64,000 bases of DNA from Chloroflexota bacterium (GCA_016223135.1 JACRPQ010000010.1:203130-267129); one strand, 5' to 3'. Shown: positions 15,131-24,332, counted from the first letter of the stretch. Notes: generated from the letters alone by a model not told the origin. Program-made: numbers and translations.

Positions 15131-16192
15131 ATGCCCATTCCTCACACCGGACGCGAAATCCGCCTGACGACTCTTTCCGCCTGCGCGGGTTGAGCGTCCA
15201 AACTAAGCGCCGATGCGCTGACGCAGGTTCTGCGTCCCCTCAAAGACATCTTCGACGCCGCCTCCTTCCCGGACCTGTTGATTGGTCTGCGCGAACCGGA
15301 CGATGCGGCTGTTTGGCGTTTGGACGACGAGCGCGCCATCGTCGTCACCACCGATTTTTTCACGCCGGTGGTGGATGACGCCTACGACTACGGCGCCATT
15401 GCCGCCGCCAACAGCCTTTCGGACATATACGCGATGGGCGGGCGTCCCTTCCTGGCGTTGAACGTGGCGGCGCTTCCTGACCACCTGCCCCCTGAAATTT
15501 CCAGCGAAATCATTCGCGGCGGGGCGGAAAAGGCGCGTGAGGCAGGCGTGGTCATCGCCGGCGGACACACGGTCAAGGACAAGGAACCGAAATATGGTCT
15601 GGTTGTGCTTGGGTTCGTTCATCCCCAAAAAATGTTGAGCAAAGGCGGATTGCAGGTCGGCGACGCGCTGGTGTTGACCAAGCCGCTCGGCTTTGGAGTC
15701 ACCACCACTGCCTTGAAGCGCGAGCAGGCAGAAGAGGCGGATGTGCGCGAGGCGGTGGATTGGATGAAGCAATTGAACGACAAGGCGGGACAGCTGGCAG
15801 TTGAATTCGGTCTGCGCGCGGCAACGGACATCACCGGCTATAGTTTTCTGGGTCACGCGCTGGAGATGGCAGAGGCTTCGGGCGCGGCTCTGCATTTTGA
15901 GTTCGGCAAGATTCCGTTCATCGCCTGCGCCCGCAAGTACGCCGAAATGGGGTGCTTTCCCGGCGGCGCATTCGACAACAAGGCATACTTTGAGCCGAAG
16001 ATACGCTTCGACGCGTCAATTGACGAAGCGAACCAGATGCTGCTATTCGACCCGCAGACCAGCGGAGGTCTCCTGCTGGGCGTGCCGCAGGAAAAAGTAG
16101 AGGCGTTTCTCAGCCGGGCGCGGGAAATCGGTCAAGCCGCGTGGGTGGTGGGACGCGTCGAGGCAGGCTCAGGTATTCAAGTAGGAGGTTGA
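15131..16192 (+). CDS. selD: Selenide, water dikinase (selenophosphate synthetase), selenocysteine-containing
   Basis: SelD makes selenophosphate from selenide and ATP, the selenium donor for selenocysteine and selenouridine. I read a 353-residue product from ATG 15131 with an in-frame TGA at codon 21 (15191-15193). The context LTTLSACAG-U-ASKLSADAL aligns with the E. coli active-site segment GAGCGCK, placing U at the catalytic Cys17 and Lys24 at Lys20. Beyond it come DDAAVW, VVTTDFFTPVVDD, AAANSLSDIYAMGG and AGGHTVKD, all SelD signatures. A hairpin directly after the TGA fits a bacterial SECIS. Standard calling would start the gene at or after 15194 and lose the active site. No ribosome binding site is visible before 15131. 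Confidence 0.9.
15191..15224 (+). promoter_or_regulatory. bSECIS element of selD
   Basis: Immediately after the TGA, GCGTC (15194-15198) pairs with GACGC (15220-15224) and AGCGC (15206-15210) with GCGCT (15215-15219), with a 7-nt bulge and the loop CGAT. The apical loop begins 17 nt after the UGA and has a G at its second position, which meets the general bacterial SECIS description for SelB binding. Confidence 0.75.
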
Positions 16193-16194
16193 GC

Positions 16195-16347
16195 ATGTTT
16201 ACACCGGGCATTGCAGAACTTCTTGGTGCGTTCCTTATCGTCGCGCTCTGGCTGGCAATACCAGTGGGGGTTCTCTATCTGCTCTATGCCATCTACAAGA
16301 AACTTTCCCGCATCGAAGAGCATCTGAAACAAAACGAAAAACAGTAA
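16195..16347 (+). CDS. Small single-span membrane protein
   Basis: A 50-residue protein beginning MFTPGIAELLGAF, with a hydrophobic span at about residues 8-34 followed by a charged amphipathic tail (YKKLSRIEEHLKQNEKQ). The start has AGGAGG 7 nt upstream and lies 2 nt past the selD stop, so it is the second gene of a selD operon. The layout (one membrane span, short coiled tail) resembles many uncharacterised small membrane proteins; I do not recognise a family. Confidence 0.7.
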   Translation: MFTPGIAELLGAFLIVALWLAIPVGVLYLLYAIYKKLSRIEEHLKQNEKQ

Positions 16348-16539
16348 TCCCCTCATCAGGGGAGAAAACGGTTTGGGAAACAGAATCCCGCCTCGGCGAA
16401 GCATGAGGCGTTCATCTTCATCCATAAGGGCACTGCAAAAGGTTGTTCTACCGCCGAGATTGCCGAGCATACAGAGGCAATAAAGAACGCTGCGCTCTCC
16501 GCGTCTCTACGGTAAGTTTTTTCAGTGGACTCATCCATA
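16348..16539. repeat. Gene-free stretch with decayed repeat
   Basis: Bases about 16433-16510 share words (CTGCAAAAGGTTGTT, CCGCCGAGATTGCCGAG, GCGCTCTCCGCGTCTC) with 360-440 and 45770-45960. No gene; a TACAAT box at 16540-16545 then serves the next gene. Confidence 0.5.
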
Positions 16540-16578
16540 GTACAATAAAGGAAACAAAGGTATTCCAATCGTAGGATC

Positions 16579-17910
16579 ATGTCTGAAATCCCCATAGAAA
16601 TTAATTTCACTTCCGGGCTGATCGCCTTTGCCATCCTGCTCATGCTGCATGGCGTCCTGGCAATGGCAGAGACAGCCCTCGTCTCCGCGCGCAAAGCGCG
16701 CCTGCAAAACGAAATCAATAAAGGCAATAAAGGCGCCAACATCGCCCTAAAGTTGACAGAAGACCCCAATCAATTCCTTTCAGCCATCCAAATCGGAATT
16801 ACGTCCATTGACCTGCTGGCAGGAGCCATCACAGGCGCAACCCTCGCCGCCTGGCTCAACATTCAGCTCGACAAAATGCCCCTCTTGCAGCCATACAGCG
16901 GCGTAATCAGTTTGCTGGCGGGCATCCTGCCAATCACCTATCTCTCGCTTGTGCTGGGGGAACTGGTCCCCAAACGCCTGGCGCTGCGCGACCCGGAAGG
17001 GACAGCCTCTTCCATTGCAGGGTTGATGTTGTTCCTTTCAAGATTATTTTTGCCCTTTGTGCGCTTTCTCAGTTTTTCAACCGAGACGATTCTCAGGCTG
17101 TTGGGCGTGAAAGCAAGCGCAGAACCCCCTGTTACGGAAGAAGAAATTCAGTTGTTGATAGATCAGGGAACCCAGGCGGGCGTATTCGAGGAAGCCGAAC
17201 ACGACATGGTGGAGGGCGTCTTCAGCCTCGGCGACCAGCGCGTGTACTCGATTATGACGCCGCGCACCGACATCGTCTGGCTGGATATTGAGGACAGCAT
17301 TGAAGAAATCCGCGAAAAGATTGCAGCCAACGACTTCTCGCGTTTCCCTGTACGGCAAGGCACGCTCGATGTCATTTTGGGCATCGTCAAGGCAAGGGAT
17401 TTGCTTGTGCCAAGCCTGAAGGGCGAACCCATCAACCTCAAAGATATGCTGCGCCCTGCCTTCTACATTCCCGAAACCATGCTGGCTTCGCGCGCGCTCG
17501 AAATCCTCAAGGAAAAAGGCACCGACATGCTCCTGGTCGTTGACGAATTCGGCGGCGTGCAAGGCTTGCTCACCATCAACGACATCCTCGAAGAAATCGT
17601 CGGCGAAATGGAACAGGACGAGCCGCAAGCCACCCAGCGGCAGGACGGGTCATGGCTGCTGGACGGCATGTTGGAAGTGGACGAATTCAAGGAAATCTTC
17701 GGCTTTACCGCCCTGCCGCATGAGGACGAGTACGAGACGCTCAGCGGCTTTGTCATGATGTCGCTGGGGCGCGTCCCGCAGGTGACCGACCATTTCGAAT
17801 GGAACGGCTACCGCTTCGAAATCATGGACATGGACGGGCGGCGCGTGGACAAAGTGCTGGTCACCACACTGCCGCAAAAATCGCCGTCCTCGGAGCCTCG
17901 CGGAGGCTAA
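16579..17910 (+). CDS. CNNM/CorC-family membrane protein with CBS pair (hemolysin-like)
   Basis: A 443-residue protein with the usual order: DUF21/CNNM transmembrane domain (about residues 8-190, containing MAETALVSARKARLQ and GITSIDLLAGAITGA), two CBS domains (about 205-335, beginning SIMTPRTDIVWLDIEDS), and the C-terminal CorC_HlyC domain (about 350-430, DGMLEVDEF and FVMMSLGRVPQ). Members are implicated in magnesium/cobalt export or in tolerance to these ions; the old name hemolysin is historical. A TACAAT box lies at 16540-16545 and the ATG follows AGGATC. Monocistronic. Confidence 0.93.
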   Translation: MSEIPIEINFTSGLIAFAILLMLHGVLAMAETALVSARKARLQNEINKGNKGANIALKLTEDPNQFLSAIQIGITSIDLLAGAITGATLAAWLNIQLDKMPLLQPYSGVISLLAGILPITYLSLVLGELVPKRLALRDPEGTASSIAGLMLFLSRLFLPFVRFLSFSTETILRLLGVKASAEPPVTEEEIQLLIDQGTQAGVFEEAEHDMVEGVFSLGDQRVYSIMTPRTDIVWLDIEDSIEEIREKIAANDFSRFPVRQGTLDVILGIVKARDLLVPSLKGEPINLKDMLRPAFYIPETMLASRALEILKEKGTDMLLVVDEFGGVQGLLTINDILEEIVGEMEQDEPQATQRQDGSWLLDGMLEVDEFKEIFGFTALPHEDEYETLSGFVMMSLGRVPQVTDHFEWNGYRFEIMDMDGRRVDKVLVTTLPQKSPSSEPRGG

Positions 17911-17943
17911 TACCCATTTGAGGCGCTACAGAGATTCTTTCTT

Positions 17944-18058
17944 GACTTACGCAAGACCTGAATTTAATCCACCAATCTTCGCTACTCTGCGCTAATTCGT
18001 TCAAAATTCGCGAAGATTGGTGCAGAGTAGCGGACAAGAAAGCCATTTTGCGTAAGTC
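17944..18058. repeat. 115-bp interspersed element with GACTTACGCAA ends, copy 1
   Basis: Terminal inverted repeats GACTTACGCAA / TTGCGTAAGTC enclose two interleaved inverted pairs: CACCAATCTTCG with CGAAGATTGGTG, and CTACTCTGC with GCAGAGTAG. A second copy of exactly 115 bp is at 22087-22201. No coding capacity; MITE-like. Confidence 0.88.
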
Positions 18059-18132
18059 CAGTCTTTATTTCTTTCTTCGTGTCCTTCGCGGACAATCGCC
18101 TGTTATCCCGAATTCACGTTAAAATACTCATC

Positions 18133-18882
18133 ATGCCCCGCAACTTCATTCGCGCCATCCTCTTCGACTTCGGCGGCACGCTCATGTACGGGCGTCAGGA
18201 CTGGACGCCCATCATCGCCAAAGCAGACGAGGCGCTCACCAACTACCTCCGCTCACAGGGAATGGAAATCAACCTCAACACCTTCCCTACCGAATTCCGC
18301 AAACGGCTGGACGAGTACTTCAAACAGCGCGAACAGGACCTGCTCGAAACCACCTACACCTTCGTCCTGCGCGAACTGCTCCGCGAAAAAGGCTACGACG
18401 ACGTCCCGCCCGTCATCCTGCGCCGCGCGCTGGATACGCTGTTCTCCGTCACACAGACCAACTGGACGCTGGAGGAGGATGCCATCCCTGCCCTGCAGCA
18501 GTTGCATTCGCTTGGCTATCGCATGGGCATCATCTCCAACGCCGGCGACGATGAAGACGTACAACAACTCGCCCGCCGCTTCGGCATCACCGACTACTTC
18601 GACTTCATCCTGACCTCCGCCGCGTGCAGTTACCGCAAGCCGCATCCGCGCATTTTTGAACTGGCGCTCTCGCATTGGTACTGCCCACCCAACGAAGCCG
18701 TGATGGTCGGCGACAACCTGGATGCCGACATCCGCGGCGCACAGCAAGCCGGCATCTACGGAGTCTGGATCAGCCGCCGCGCCAGCCCGGAGATGGAGAA
18801 GCAGGAACAGGTCCAGCCCGATGCGAGCCTGTCCACGCTCCTTGAACTGCCCGCCATCCTCGACCGCCTTCAAATCCAATAA
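18133..18882 (+). CDS. HAD-superfamily hydrolase
   Basis: A 249-residue HAD phosphatase-type protein: motif I is ILFDFGGTLMYG (nucleophile Asp12; the usual second Asp is Gly, as in a known subset), motif II IISNAGDD (about 137), the Lys in YRKPHPRIFELAL (about 173), and motif IV VMVGDNLDADIRGA (about 193). A C1-type helical cap fills residues 20-110. Substrate unknown. TAAAAT (18120-18125) ends 7 nt before the ATG at 18133 and there is no Shine-Dalgarno, so I prefer this start to the upstream frame start at 18079. The EamA gene follows after 6 nt, a probable operon. Confidence 0.87.
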   Translation: MPRNFIRAILFDFGGTLMYGRQDWTPIIAKADEALTNYLRSQGMEINLNTFPTEFRKRLDEYFKQREQDLLETTYTFVLRELLREKGYDDVPPVILRRALDTLFSVTQTNWTLEEDAIPALQQLHSLGYRMGIISNAGDDEDVQQLARRFGITDYFDFILTSAACSYRKPHPRIFELALSHWYCPPNEAVMVGDNLDADIRGAQQAGIYGVWISRRASPEMEKQEQVQPDASLSTLLELPAILDRLQIQ

Positions 18883-18888
18883 TCCCCC

Positions 18889-19767
18889 ATGCCAAATAAA
18901 AACATTCCCGCCTATCTCGCGCTGGGCATCGGCGTCCTGGCGCTGAGTTTCTCCGCCATGTTTGTCCGCTGGGCAAATGCGCCCGGTCCCGTCACTGCGT
19001 TCTACCGCATGTTCTTTTCCATCTTCATGCTCGCGCCGTTTCTGCTGGCGCGCAAAAACGAAAACCGCGCGCTTCGCACCTCCGCCCTGATCTTCCCCCT
19101 GCTGGCAGGCGTCTTCACCGCGCTCGACCTTGCCCTGTGGACCACCGCCCTCTCCTACACCACCGCCGCCAACGCCACCCTGTTGGGCAACACCGCGCCG
19201 CTTTGGGTGGCGCTCGGCACGTGGCTCATCCTCAAACAAAAACTCTCCGGCACATTCTGGCGCGGTCTGGCAGTGACGCTCACCGGCGCGGCGCTTATCG
19301 TGGGGACGGATTTTCTCCTTCACCCGCGCTTTGGCATCGGCGACCTCATGGCGGCATTTACCGGCTTCTTCTATGGCGGCTACTTTCTGTTCACCGAAAA
19401 AAGCCGACTGCACTTCAACCCCATCGCGCACATCTGGGTGGTCGGCGTCGGCGCAAGCCTTACCCTGTTCGCCGCGAATCTACTCATGGGCAACCCCATC
19501 AGCGGCTACGACACGCGCACATGGCTTGTCTTCCTCTCCACCGCGTTGGTCTCACAACTCATCGGCTACATGGCACTTGCCTACGCCCTCGGTCATCTGC
19601 CCGCATCCATCGTCGCGCCGACCATGGTACTCCAGCCGGTCGTCACCGCCCTGCTTGCCATCCCTTTGCTTGGCGAAATTCCCAACATTTGGCAGGGGAT
19701 TGGCGGGACAGTCGCGCTGATTGGAATTTACCTGGTCAACCAAAGCCACTACCAAACGGAACGGTAG
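18889..19767 (+). CDS. EamA-family (DMT) transporter
   Basis: A 292-residue inner-membrane protein with about ten hydrophobic segments arranged as two EamA repeats. The first repeat contains VRWANAPGPVTAFYRM and LWTTALSYTTAANATLLGNTAPLWVAL, the second YMALAYALGHLPASIVAPTMVLQPVVTALLAIPLLGE. Such proteins export or import small metabolites; the substrate cannot be told from sequence. It starts 6 nt after the HAD gene without a good binding site. Confidence 0.9.
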   Translation: MPNKNIPAYLALGIGVLALSFSAMFVRWANAPGPVTAFYRMFFSIFMLAPFLLARKNENRALRTSALIFPLLAGVFTALDLALWTTALSYTTAANATLLGNTAPLWVALGTWLILKQKLSGTFWRGLAVTLTGAALIVGTDFLLHPRFGIGDLMAAFTGFFYGGYFLFTEKSRLHFNPIAHIWVVGVGASLTLFAANLLMGNPISGYDTRTWLVFLSTALVSQLIGYMALAYALGHLPASIVAPTMVLQPVVTALLAIPLLGEIPNIWQGIGGTVALIGIYLVNQSHYQTER

Positions 19768-19869
19768 CCCCGCTTCTTTCCCCGCCGACGCCTGCCTCTC
19801 CTCAACCAGCCTCTCCCACGCCTCAGCCCTCCCCTCCCCCCGCCCTCGCCCCCTGCTATAATCTCCCGC

Positions 19870-21276
19870 ATGACCGACCTCTTCGACCATGCCTTGCAGG
19901 AACGCATGAAAAGCGAAGCGCCGCTCGCCGCGCGTATGCGTCCGCGCACGCTGGAGGAATTCGTCGGGCAGGAACACATCATCGGCAAAGGCAAACTCCT
20001 GCGCCGCGCCATCGAAGCCGACCGGCTCTTCTCCTCCATCATCCTGTGGGGACCGCCCGGCACCGGCAAGACCACCCTCGCGCAGGTTATCGCCAACACC
20101 ACCAAGAGTCACTTCGTCACCATCTCCGCCATCCTGGCGGGCAAGGCAGAACTGCGGGCGGTCATCGAAGAGGCGCTTGAACGCCGCCGCCTGCACAACG
20201 AACGCACCATCCTCTTCGTGGACGAAGTCCATCGCTGGAATAAGGCGCAGCAAGATGCGCTCCTGCCGCACATCGAGGCGGGCGTGGTGACCTTCATCGG
20301 CGCAACCACCGAGAATCCCTATTTCGAAGTCATCAAGGCGCTCATCTCGCGCTCGCGCGTCTTTCAATTGCGAAGTTTGAACCAGGAGGAGACGGGCATC
20401 CTGCTCGACCGCGCCCTCACCGACAAGGAACGCGGCTACGGGAACAAACGCATCCTGCTGGACCCCGACGCCCGCGCCCACCTCGTCGAAGTCGCTGGCG
20501 GCGACGCCCGCAACGCCCTCAACGCGCTCGAACTGGCAGTCGAATCCACCGCGCCGGACGAAGAGGGCGTCATCCACATCACGCTGGAGGTGGCGCAGGA
20601 ATCCATTCAGCGGCGGGCAGTGCTGTATGACAAAGATGGCGACGCGCACTACGACACCATCAGCGCCTTCATCAAGTCTGTGCGCGGAAGCGACCCCGAT
20701 GCGGCGCTCTATTGGCTGGCAAAGATGATCTACGCCGGCGAAGACCCGCGCTTCATCCTGCGGCGGCTCCTCATTTTGGCGGGGGAAGACATCGGCTTGG
20801 CAGACCCGTTGGGACTTGTGGTAGCCGCTTCCGCCGCGCAAGCCTTCGATTACGTCGGTCTGCCTGAAGGCATCTATCCCCTCGTCGAGGCGACGCTCTA
20901 CCTTGCCACTGCGCCCAAATCCAACAGCGCCGGGGCATACTTCAAAGCGATGAAAAAGATCGAAGAGGAGGGACAAATTTCCGTGCCGCGCCATCTCATG
21001 GATGGCAGCCGCGACGCCGCCGCCATGGGACACGGCAAGGACTATGTGTATCCGCATGAGTTCGAGGGGCATTTCGTCCCGCAGCAGTATTTGCCCAAAC
21101 GGCTGTTGGGAACCTATTTTTATGCGCCATCACAGGAAGGCTATGAGGCGCAAGTGGCGGCGCGGCTGGAACAGTGGCGCGCGGCACAGCGCAAGGCATT
21201 GGGCATCACCAAAGTAGAGAATGTCCCTGCCATGAGCGAGGAACAAATCCAAGAGATGAAACGGAAAATCAAGTAA
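19870..21276 (+). CDS. rarA: Replication-associated AAA+ ATPase RarA (MgsA)
   Basis: A 468-residue clamp-loader-like ATPase acting at stalled or blocked replication forks. It opens PLAARMRPRTLEEFVGQEHIIG, then Walker A GPPGTGKTTLAQVIA (about residue 60), Walker B TILFVDEVHRWNKAQQDALLPHIE (about 115), sensor 1 FIGATTENPYFEV and the C-terminal tetramerisation part with KSVRGSDPDAALYWLAKMIYAGEDPRFI and YPHEFEGHFVPQQYLP, all RarA hallmarks rather than RuvB. TATAAT (19857-19862) ends 7 nt before the ATG and no binding site is present, so a leaderless mRNA is likely. Confidence 0.95.
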   Translation: MTDLFDHALQERMKSEAPLAARMRPRTLEEFVGQEHIIGKGKLLRRAIEADRLFSSIILWGPPGTGKTTLAQVIANTTKSHFVTISAILAGKAELRAVIEEALERRRLHNERTILFVDEVHRWNKAQQDALLPHIEAGVVTFIGATTENPYFEVIKALISRSRVFQLRSLNQEETGILLDRALTDKERGYGNKRILLDPDARAHLVEVAGGDARNALNALELAVESTAPDEEGVIHITLEVAQESIQRRAVLYDKDGDAHYDTISAFIKSVRGSDPDAALYWLAKMIYAGEDPRFILRRLLILAGEDIGLADPLGLVVAASAAQAFDYVGLPEGIYPLVEATLYLATAPKSNSAGAYFKAMKKIEEEGQISVPRHLMDGSRDAAAMGHGKDYVYPHEFEGHFVPQQYLPKRLLGTYFYAPSQEGYEAQVAARLEQWRAAQRKALGITKVENVPAMSEEQIQEMKRKIK

Positions 21277-21905
21277 TGCCCTTATTGCTGCTCATCCGTC
21301 ACGGCGAAAACGACTACACAAAATCGCATAAACTCGCGGGGAGACTGCCCGGGGTGCATCTCAATGAATTCGGACAGAAGCAGGCTCAGGCGTTGGGCGA
21401 AGCGTTGAAGGGTGTCCCCATCAAGGCGCTGTACGCGAGTCCGTTGGAGAGGGCAATGGAAACCGCCGCGCCCATTGCCCAAGCCGTCGGGCTGACCATT
21501 CAACAGGAAAAGGGTCTGCTCGAAACCGATGTCGGCGATTGGCAGGGAAAGTCGTTGAAGCGGCTGGCTTTGCACAAATATTGGAAGGTGGTCCAGCGGG
21601 CGCCTTCGCGGGCGCGCTTCCCCAACGGCGAGACTTTTTACGAATGTCAGCATCGCATCGTCCGCACGCTCGACGGCATCCTTGCCCGTCACAAACCGCA
21701 GGACATCCTGGCATGTGTCCTGCACGCCGACCCCATCAAACTGGCGGTGGCACATTACATCGGCTTGCCGCTCGATCAGTTCCAGAGGCTGGCATGTGAT
21801 ACCGGTTCACTCACGGCGCTTGCTGTTGGAGAGATGGGCGCCATGCTGTTGAAACTCAACCAGCGTCCGCCGTTCGATTTTCTGCCGAAGGCGGGGAAAA
21901 GGTAA
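21276..21905 (+). CDS. Histidine phosphatase (phosphoglycerate mutase-like)
   Basis: A 209-residue protein with the phosphohistidine motif LLIRHGEN at residues 5-12 and the partner motif VLHADPIKLAVAHYIG (second catalytic His about 149), plus LYASPLERAMETAAPIAQ. Cofactor-dependent mutases and broad phosphatases share this fold; nothing here fixes the substrate. The ATG overlaps the rarA stop by one base (TAATG), implying coupled translation. The longer frame from 21174 would overlap rarA by 100 bp and is not needed. Confidence 0.85.
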   Translation: MPLLLLIRHGENDYTKSHKLAGRLPGVHLNEFGQKQAQALGEALKGVPIKALYASPLERAMETAAPIAQAVGLTIQQEKGLLETDVGDWQGKSLKRLALHKYWKVVQRAPSRARFPNGETFYECQHRIVRTLDGILARHKPQDILACVLHADPIKLAVAHYIGLPLDQFQRLACDTGSLTALAVGEMGAMLLKLNQRPPFDFLPKAGKR

Positions 21906-21939
21906 ATTGCAACTCTCTACCGCCCATTTCTCTCGTGAA

Positions 21940-22002
21940 AAACCCTAAAGGTCTTTTTGGAAGTTCTCAAATTTACGAAGGGAAAGCAGACCTTTAGGGT
22001 TT
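21940..22002 (+). terminator. Long-stem hairpin after the rarA operon
   Basis: AAACCCTAAAGGTCT (21940-21954) and AGACCTTTAGGGTTT (21988-22002) form a perfect 15-bp stem around a 33-nt loop. A run of T is weak (TTTCTGTG), so it may be a terminator or an mRNA-end stabiliser. Confidence 0.6.
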
Positions 22003-22086
22003 CTGTGTACGGTAAAGAAAATTGCAACAGGAACAGCCCTCAGTCAAGAAAGAAGCGGACGTTCCTCGCGTCCGCTTTAAGATCTT

Positions 22087-22201
22087 GACTTACGCAAAAC
22101 CTGAGTTTAATCCATCAATCTTTGCTAATCTGCGCTAATTCATTCAAAATTCGCGAAGATTGGTGCAGAGTAGCGGACGAGAAAGCAATTTTGCGTAAGT
22201 C
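22087..22201. repeat. 115-bp interspersed element with GACTTACGCAA ends, copy 2
   Basis: Same length and ends as the copy at 17944-18058; most changes fall in the left inner arm (CATCAATCTTTG for CACCAATCTTCG) while the right arm is intact. Confidence 0.88.
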
Positions 22202-22212
22202 CAGAAGGTTTA

Positions 22213-22416
22213 ACTTACCTTACGCACCGTACACGGACAACACGGATTTTACGAATTCGCACGGAAAAAAACTAAAAATCCGTGTTTTTTCGTATTCGTC
22301 CGTGTAATCCGCGTACAAAAGTTTTTTACCGCGGCGATTCCCAATGAGTCTGAAAGTTTTGGTCAAAATCAATGCCCAAACTCAAGGAACCTTCGGGATG
22401 TTCTGCGTAAGGTGAG
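22213..22416. repeat. About 204-bp region bounded by TTACGCA-type inverted ends
   Basis: Left end ACTTACCTTACGCA (22213-22226), right end TGCGTAAGGTGAG (22404-22416), the same ends as the short elements at 4423 and 15038 but with a different interior. The interior holds CACGGACAACACGGATT and ATCCGTGTTTTTTCG words that also occur at 24666-24744. No gene. Confidence 0.65.
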
Positions 22417-22418
22417 GT

Positions 22419-24251
22419 TTAATTCAACGGCAGTCCCAACTCCATCAACTTTTCTTTGGTGGGATACCCTCGCTCATCCCAGCCGCGTTTTTCGTAGAAC
22501 TCCGGCAGCATCTTGTCAAGTTCCACCACCCTGCCTTGGGCGGGACCATCCGGCAGAGGTTCATGCAGCATACGCGGCGGGAGCGTATCCCACTCAGGTC
22601 CCGAGCCCGCTTTGATGAGGAACATGCGCTCAAGGGTATAGACTCGGTCAGCGGCTTTCAACACTTCTTCGGGGGTGTAGCCCGCGCCGGTGGACAGGTT
22701 CATCATGGCGGCAAGCGTTTGGGGCCAGATGATGCGGTTCTTGTTGAAGACATAGCGGATGGCAACGAACACGCACAACCCTGACGAGTCAATCAGCGCA
22801 AAAGAATCCTGAAAGTGCTTGACGAGTTCCGCTTTGCCTTCGGTGGTGAGCGGATTTTCCTTCACCGGCACGCCAAAGACTTCTTCATAGGCAACATCGC
22901 CTTCCATGTGCGAGGCGCCCTTGTTGGAGGTGGCATACAGCAAGCCCATGCCCTGCGAGCCGCGCGGGTCATAGCCGGGGAATTCCTGTTTGCGCGTCGT
23001 CACAGCAATTTCGGGGTGACCGTATTTTTCGCACAAGCGGTAACTGCCCATTGCCAAATCTCTGCCGAAGCCTTCGCCGTATGCCATCTTTTTGATCATG
23101 GCAATCATGGCATCGTGATCGCCGAAGCGGAGCGGCATGCCGGTTACATCGTCGGAGATATATCCCTTTTCGTACATTTCCATTGCGGCGGCAATGGTCA
23201 TGCCAGTCGAGATGGTATCCAATCCATATTCATTGCACAGATAATTCGCCTTCACCAACGCGGCAAGGTTGCTTACGCCGCACCCCGTCCCCAGCGACGA
23301 GATGGTTTCATATTCGGGACCTTCGCCCTTGCCTTTGTAGGGACCGTCTGGCACCTCGGTCAGGCGTCCGCACGAAAGCGGACAGCGGTAACAAGGCGTG
23401 TGACGAATAAGGTAGTTATCCTTGAGCGCGTCGCCGTCAATGTTGTGGACATGCTCGAACGTGCCTTGCAAAAAATTCCTCGTGGGCAAAATGCCGAGTG
23501 TGTTCGTCACCTGCGGCACGTACGACGTGCCATAGATGCGCATGTTCGAACCTTTCTTGACATCCACGCCCACATTCTTGGAAGTGTTCACGCTGATTTC
23601 GCGCATTCCTTCGGGGTCATACAAAGGCGGGTTCTTATTCCCCATCACTACAACCGCTTTGAGGTTCTTGCTGCCCATCACCGCGCCAACGCCCGAACGA
23701 GCCGCCGCGCGATGTTTGTCGTTCATGATGGCTGCCATGAGCGCGAGATTCTCGCCCGCCGGTCCAATGCAGGCGACGCGCGCATCGGGATGCGTCTCCG
23801 CGAGCAGGATGTCGGTGGTCTCGTGCGTATCTTTCCCCCACACATGCGCGGCAGAGCGGACCTCGATCCGGTCCTCGTTGACCCAAATATAGACCGGCTC
23901 TGACGCCTTGCCCTCGAAGATGAACATGTCGAAGCCGGTGCGCTTCATCCATGTCGGAAAGTCGCCGCCGGAGTTGGAGTGCGCCAGCGCACCCGTCAAC
24001 GGGGATTTGGTGACCACCATGTAACGGTTGCCGGTCGGCGCGGGGGTGGCAGTGAGTGGACCGCTGGCAAAGATGAGCATGTTCTGCGGCGAGAGCGGGT
24101 CAACGGTTGGATCCATCTCCTTGTACATGTAATGGATTGCCCATCCGCGCCCGCCGAGGTAATCGCGTGCGATTTTTGGGTCAACGTCTTCGCTGGTGGC
24201 TTTTCGGGTGGTGAGGTTCACGCGCAAAATTTTGAGATGCCAACCGTACAT
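22419..24251 (-). CDS. Aldehyde:ferredoxin oxidoreductase 1 (tungsten-type)
   Basis: A 610-residue AOR-family enzyme oxidising aldehydes, or working in reverse on acids, with ferredoxin at a W-bispterin centre. The N-terminal domain has DYLGGRGWAIHYMYKEMDP and the cofactor region GPAGENLALMAAIMNDKHRAAARSGVGAVMGSKNLKAV split over residues 165-205; the [4Fe-4S] ligands are in TPCYRCPLSCGRL (about residue 290) plus the late Cys of NYLCNEYGLDTIS or GLCVF. AAAGGAG precedes the ATG. The MoaD/ThiS gene lies 81 nt upstream on the same strand and is a common AOR partner. Confidence 0.93.
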   Translation of the reverse strand: MYGWHLKILRVNLTTRKATSEDVDPKIARDYLGGRGWAIHYMYKEMDPTVDPLSPQNMLIFASGPLTATPAPTGNRYMVVTKSPLTGALAHSNSGGDFPTWMKRTGFDMFIFEGKASEPVYIWVNEDRIEVRSAAHVWGKDTHETTDILLAETHPDARVACIGPAGENLALMAAIMNDKHRAAARSGVGAVMGSKNLKAVVVMGNKNPPLYDPEGMREISVNTSKNVGVDVKKGSNMRIYGTSYVPQVTNTLGILPTRNFLQGTFEHVHNIDGDALKDNYLIRHTPCYRCPLSCGRLTEVPDGPYKGKGEGPEYETISSLGTGCGVSNLAALVKANYLCNEYGLDTISTGMTIAAAMEMYEKGYISDDVTGMPLRFGDHDAMIAMIKKMAYGEGFGRDLAMGSYRLCEKYGHPEIAVTTRKQEFPGYDPRGSQGMGLLYATSNKGASHMEGDVAYEEVFGVPVKENPLTTEGKAELVKHFQDSFALIDSSGLCVFVAIRYVFNKNRIIWPQTLAAMMNLSTGAGYTPEEVLKAADRVYTLERMFLIKAGSGPEWDTLPPRMLHEPLPDGPAQGRVVELDKMLPEFYEKRGWDERGYPTKEKLMELGLPLN

Positions 24252-24332
24252 GGGAACTCCTTTGAAAGGATGAGTGTAGGAAGGATGAGAGAGAAAAGAA
24301 TTCCTTCGCGTCCTTCGTGGTTTAGGGGTGCG

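Noticed and set aside
15278..16192. selD as a shorter 304-residue protein
   Set aside because: That start would lose the whole active site; the upstream frame with a TGA at the catalytic position and a SECIS-like hairpin explains the data.
19552..21072. 506-codon minus-strand frame over rarA and the EamA gene
   Set aside because: Antisense shadow; the plus strand encodes complete RarA and EamA proteins with all motifs.
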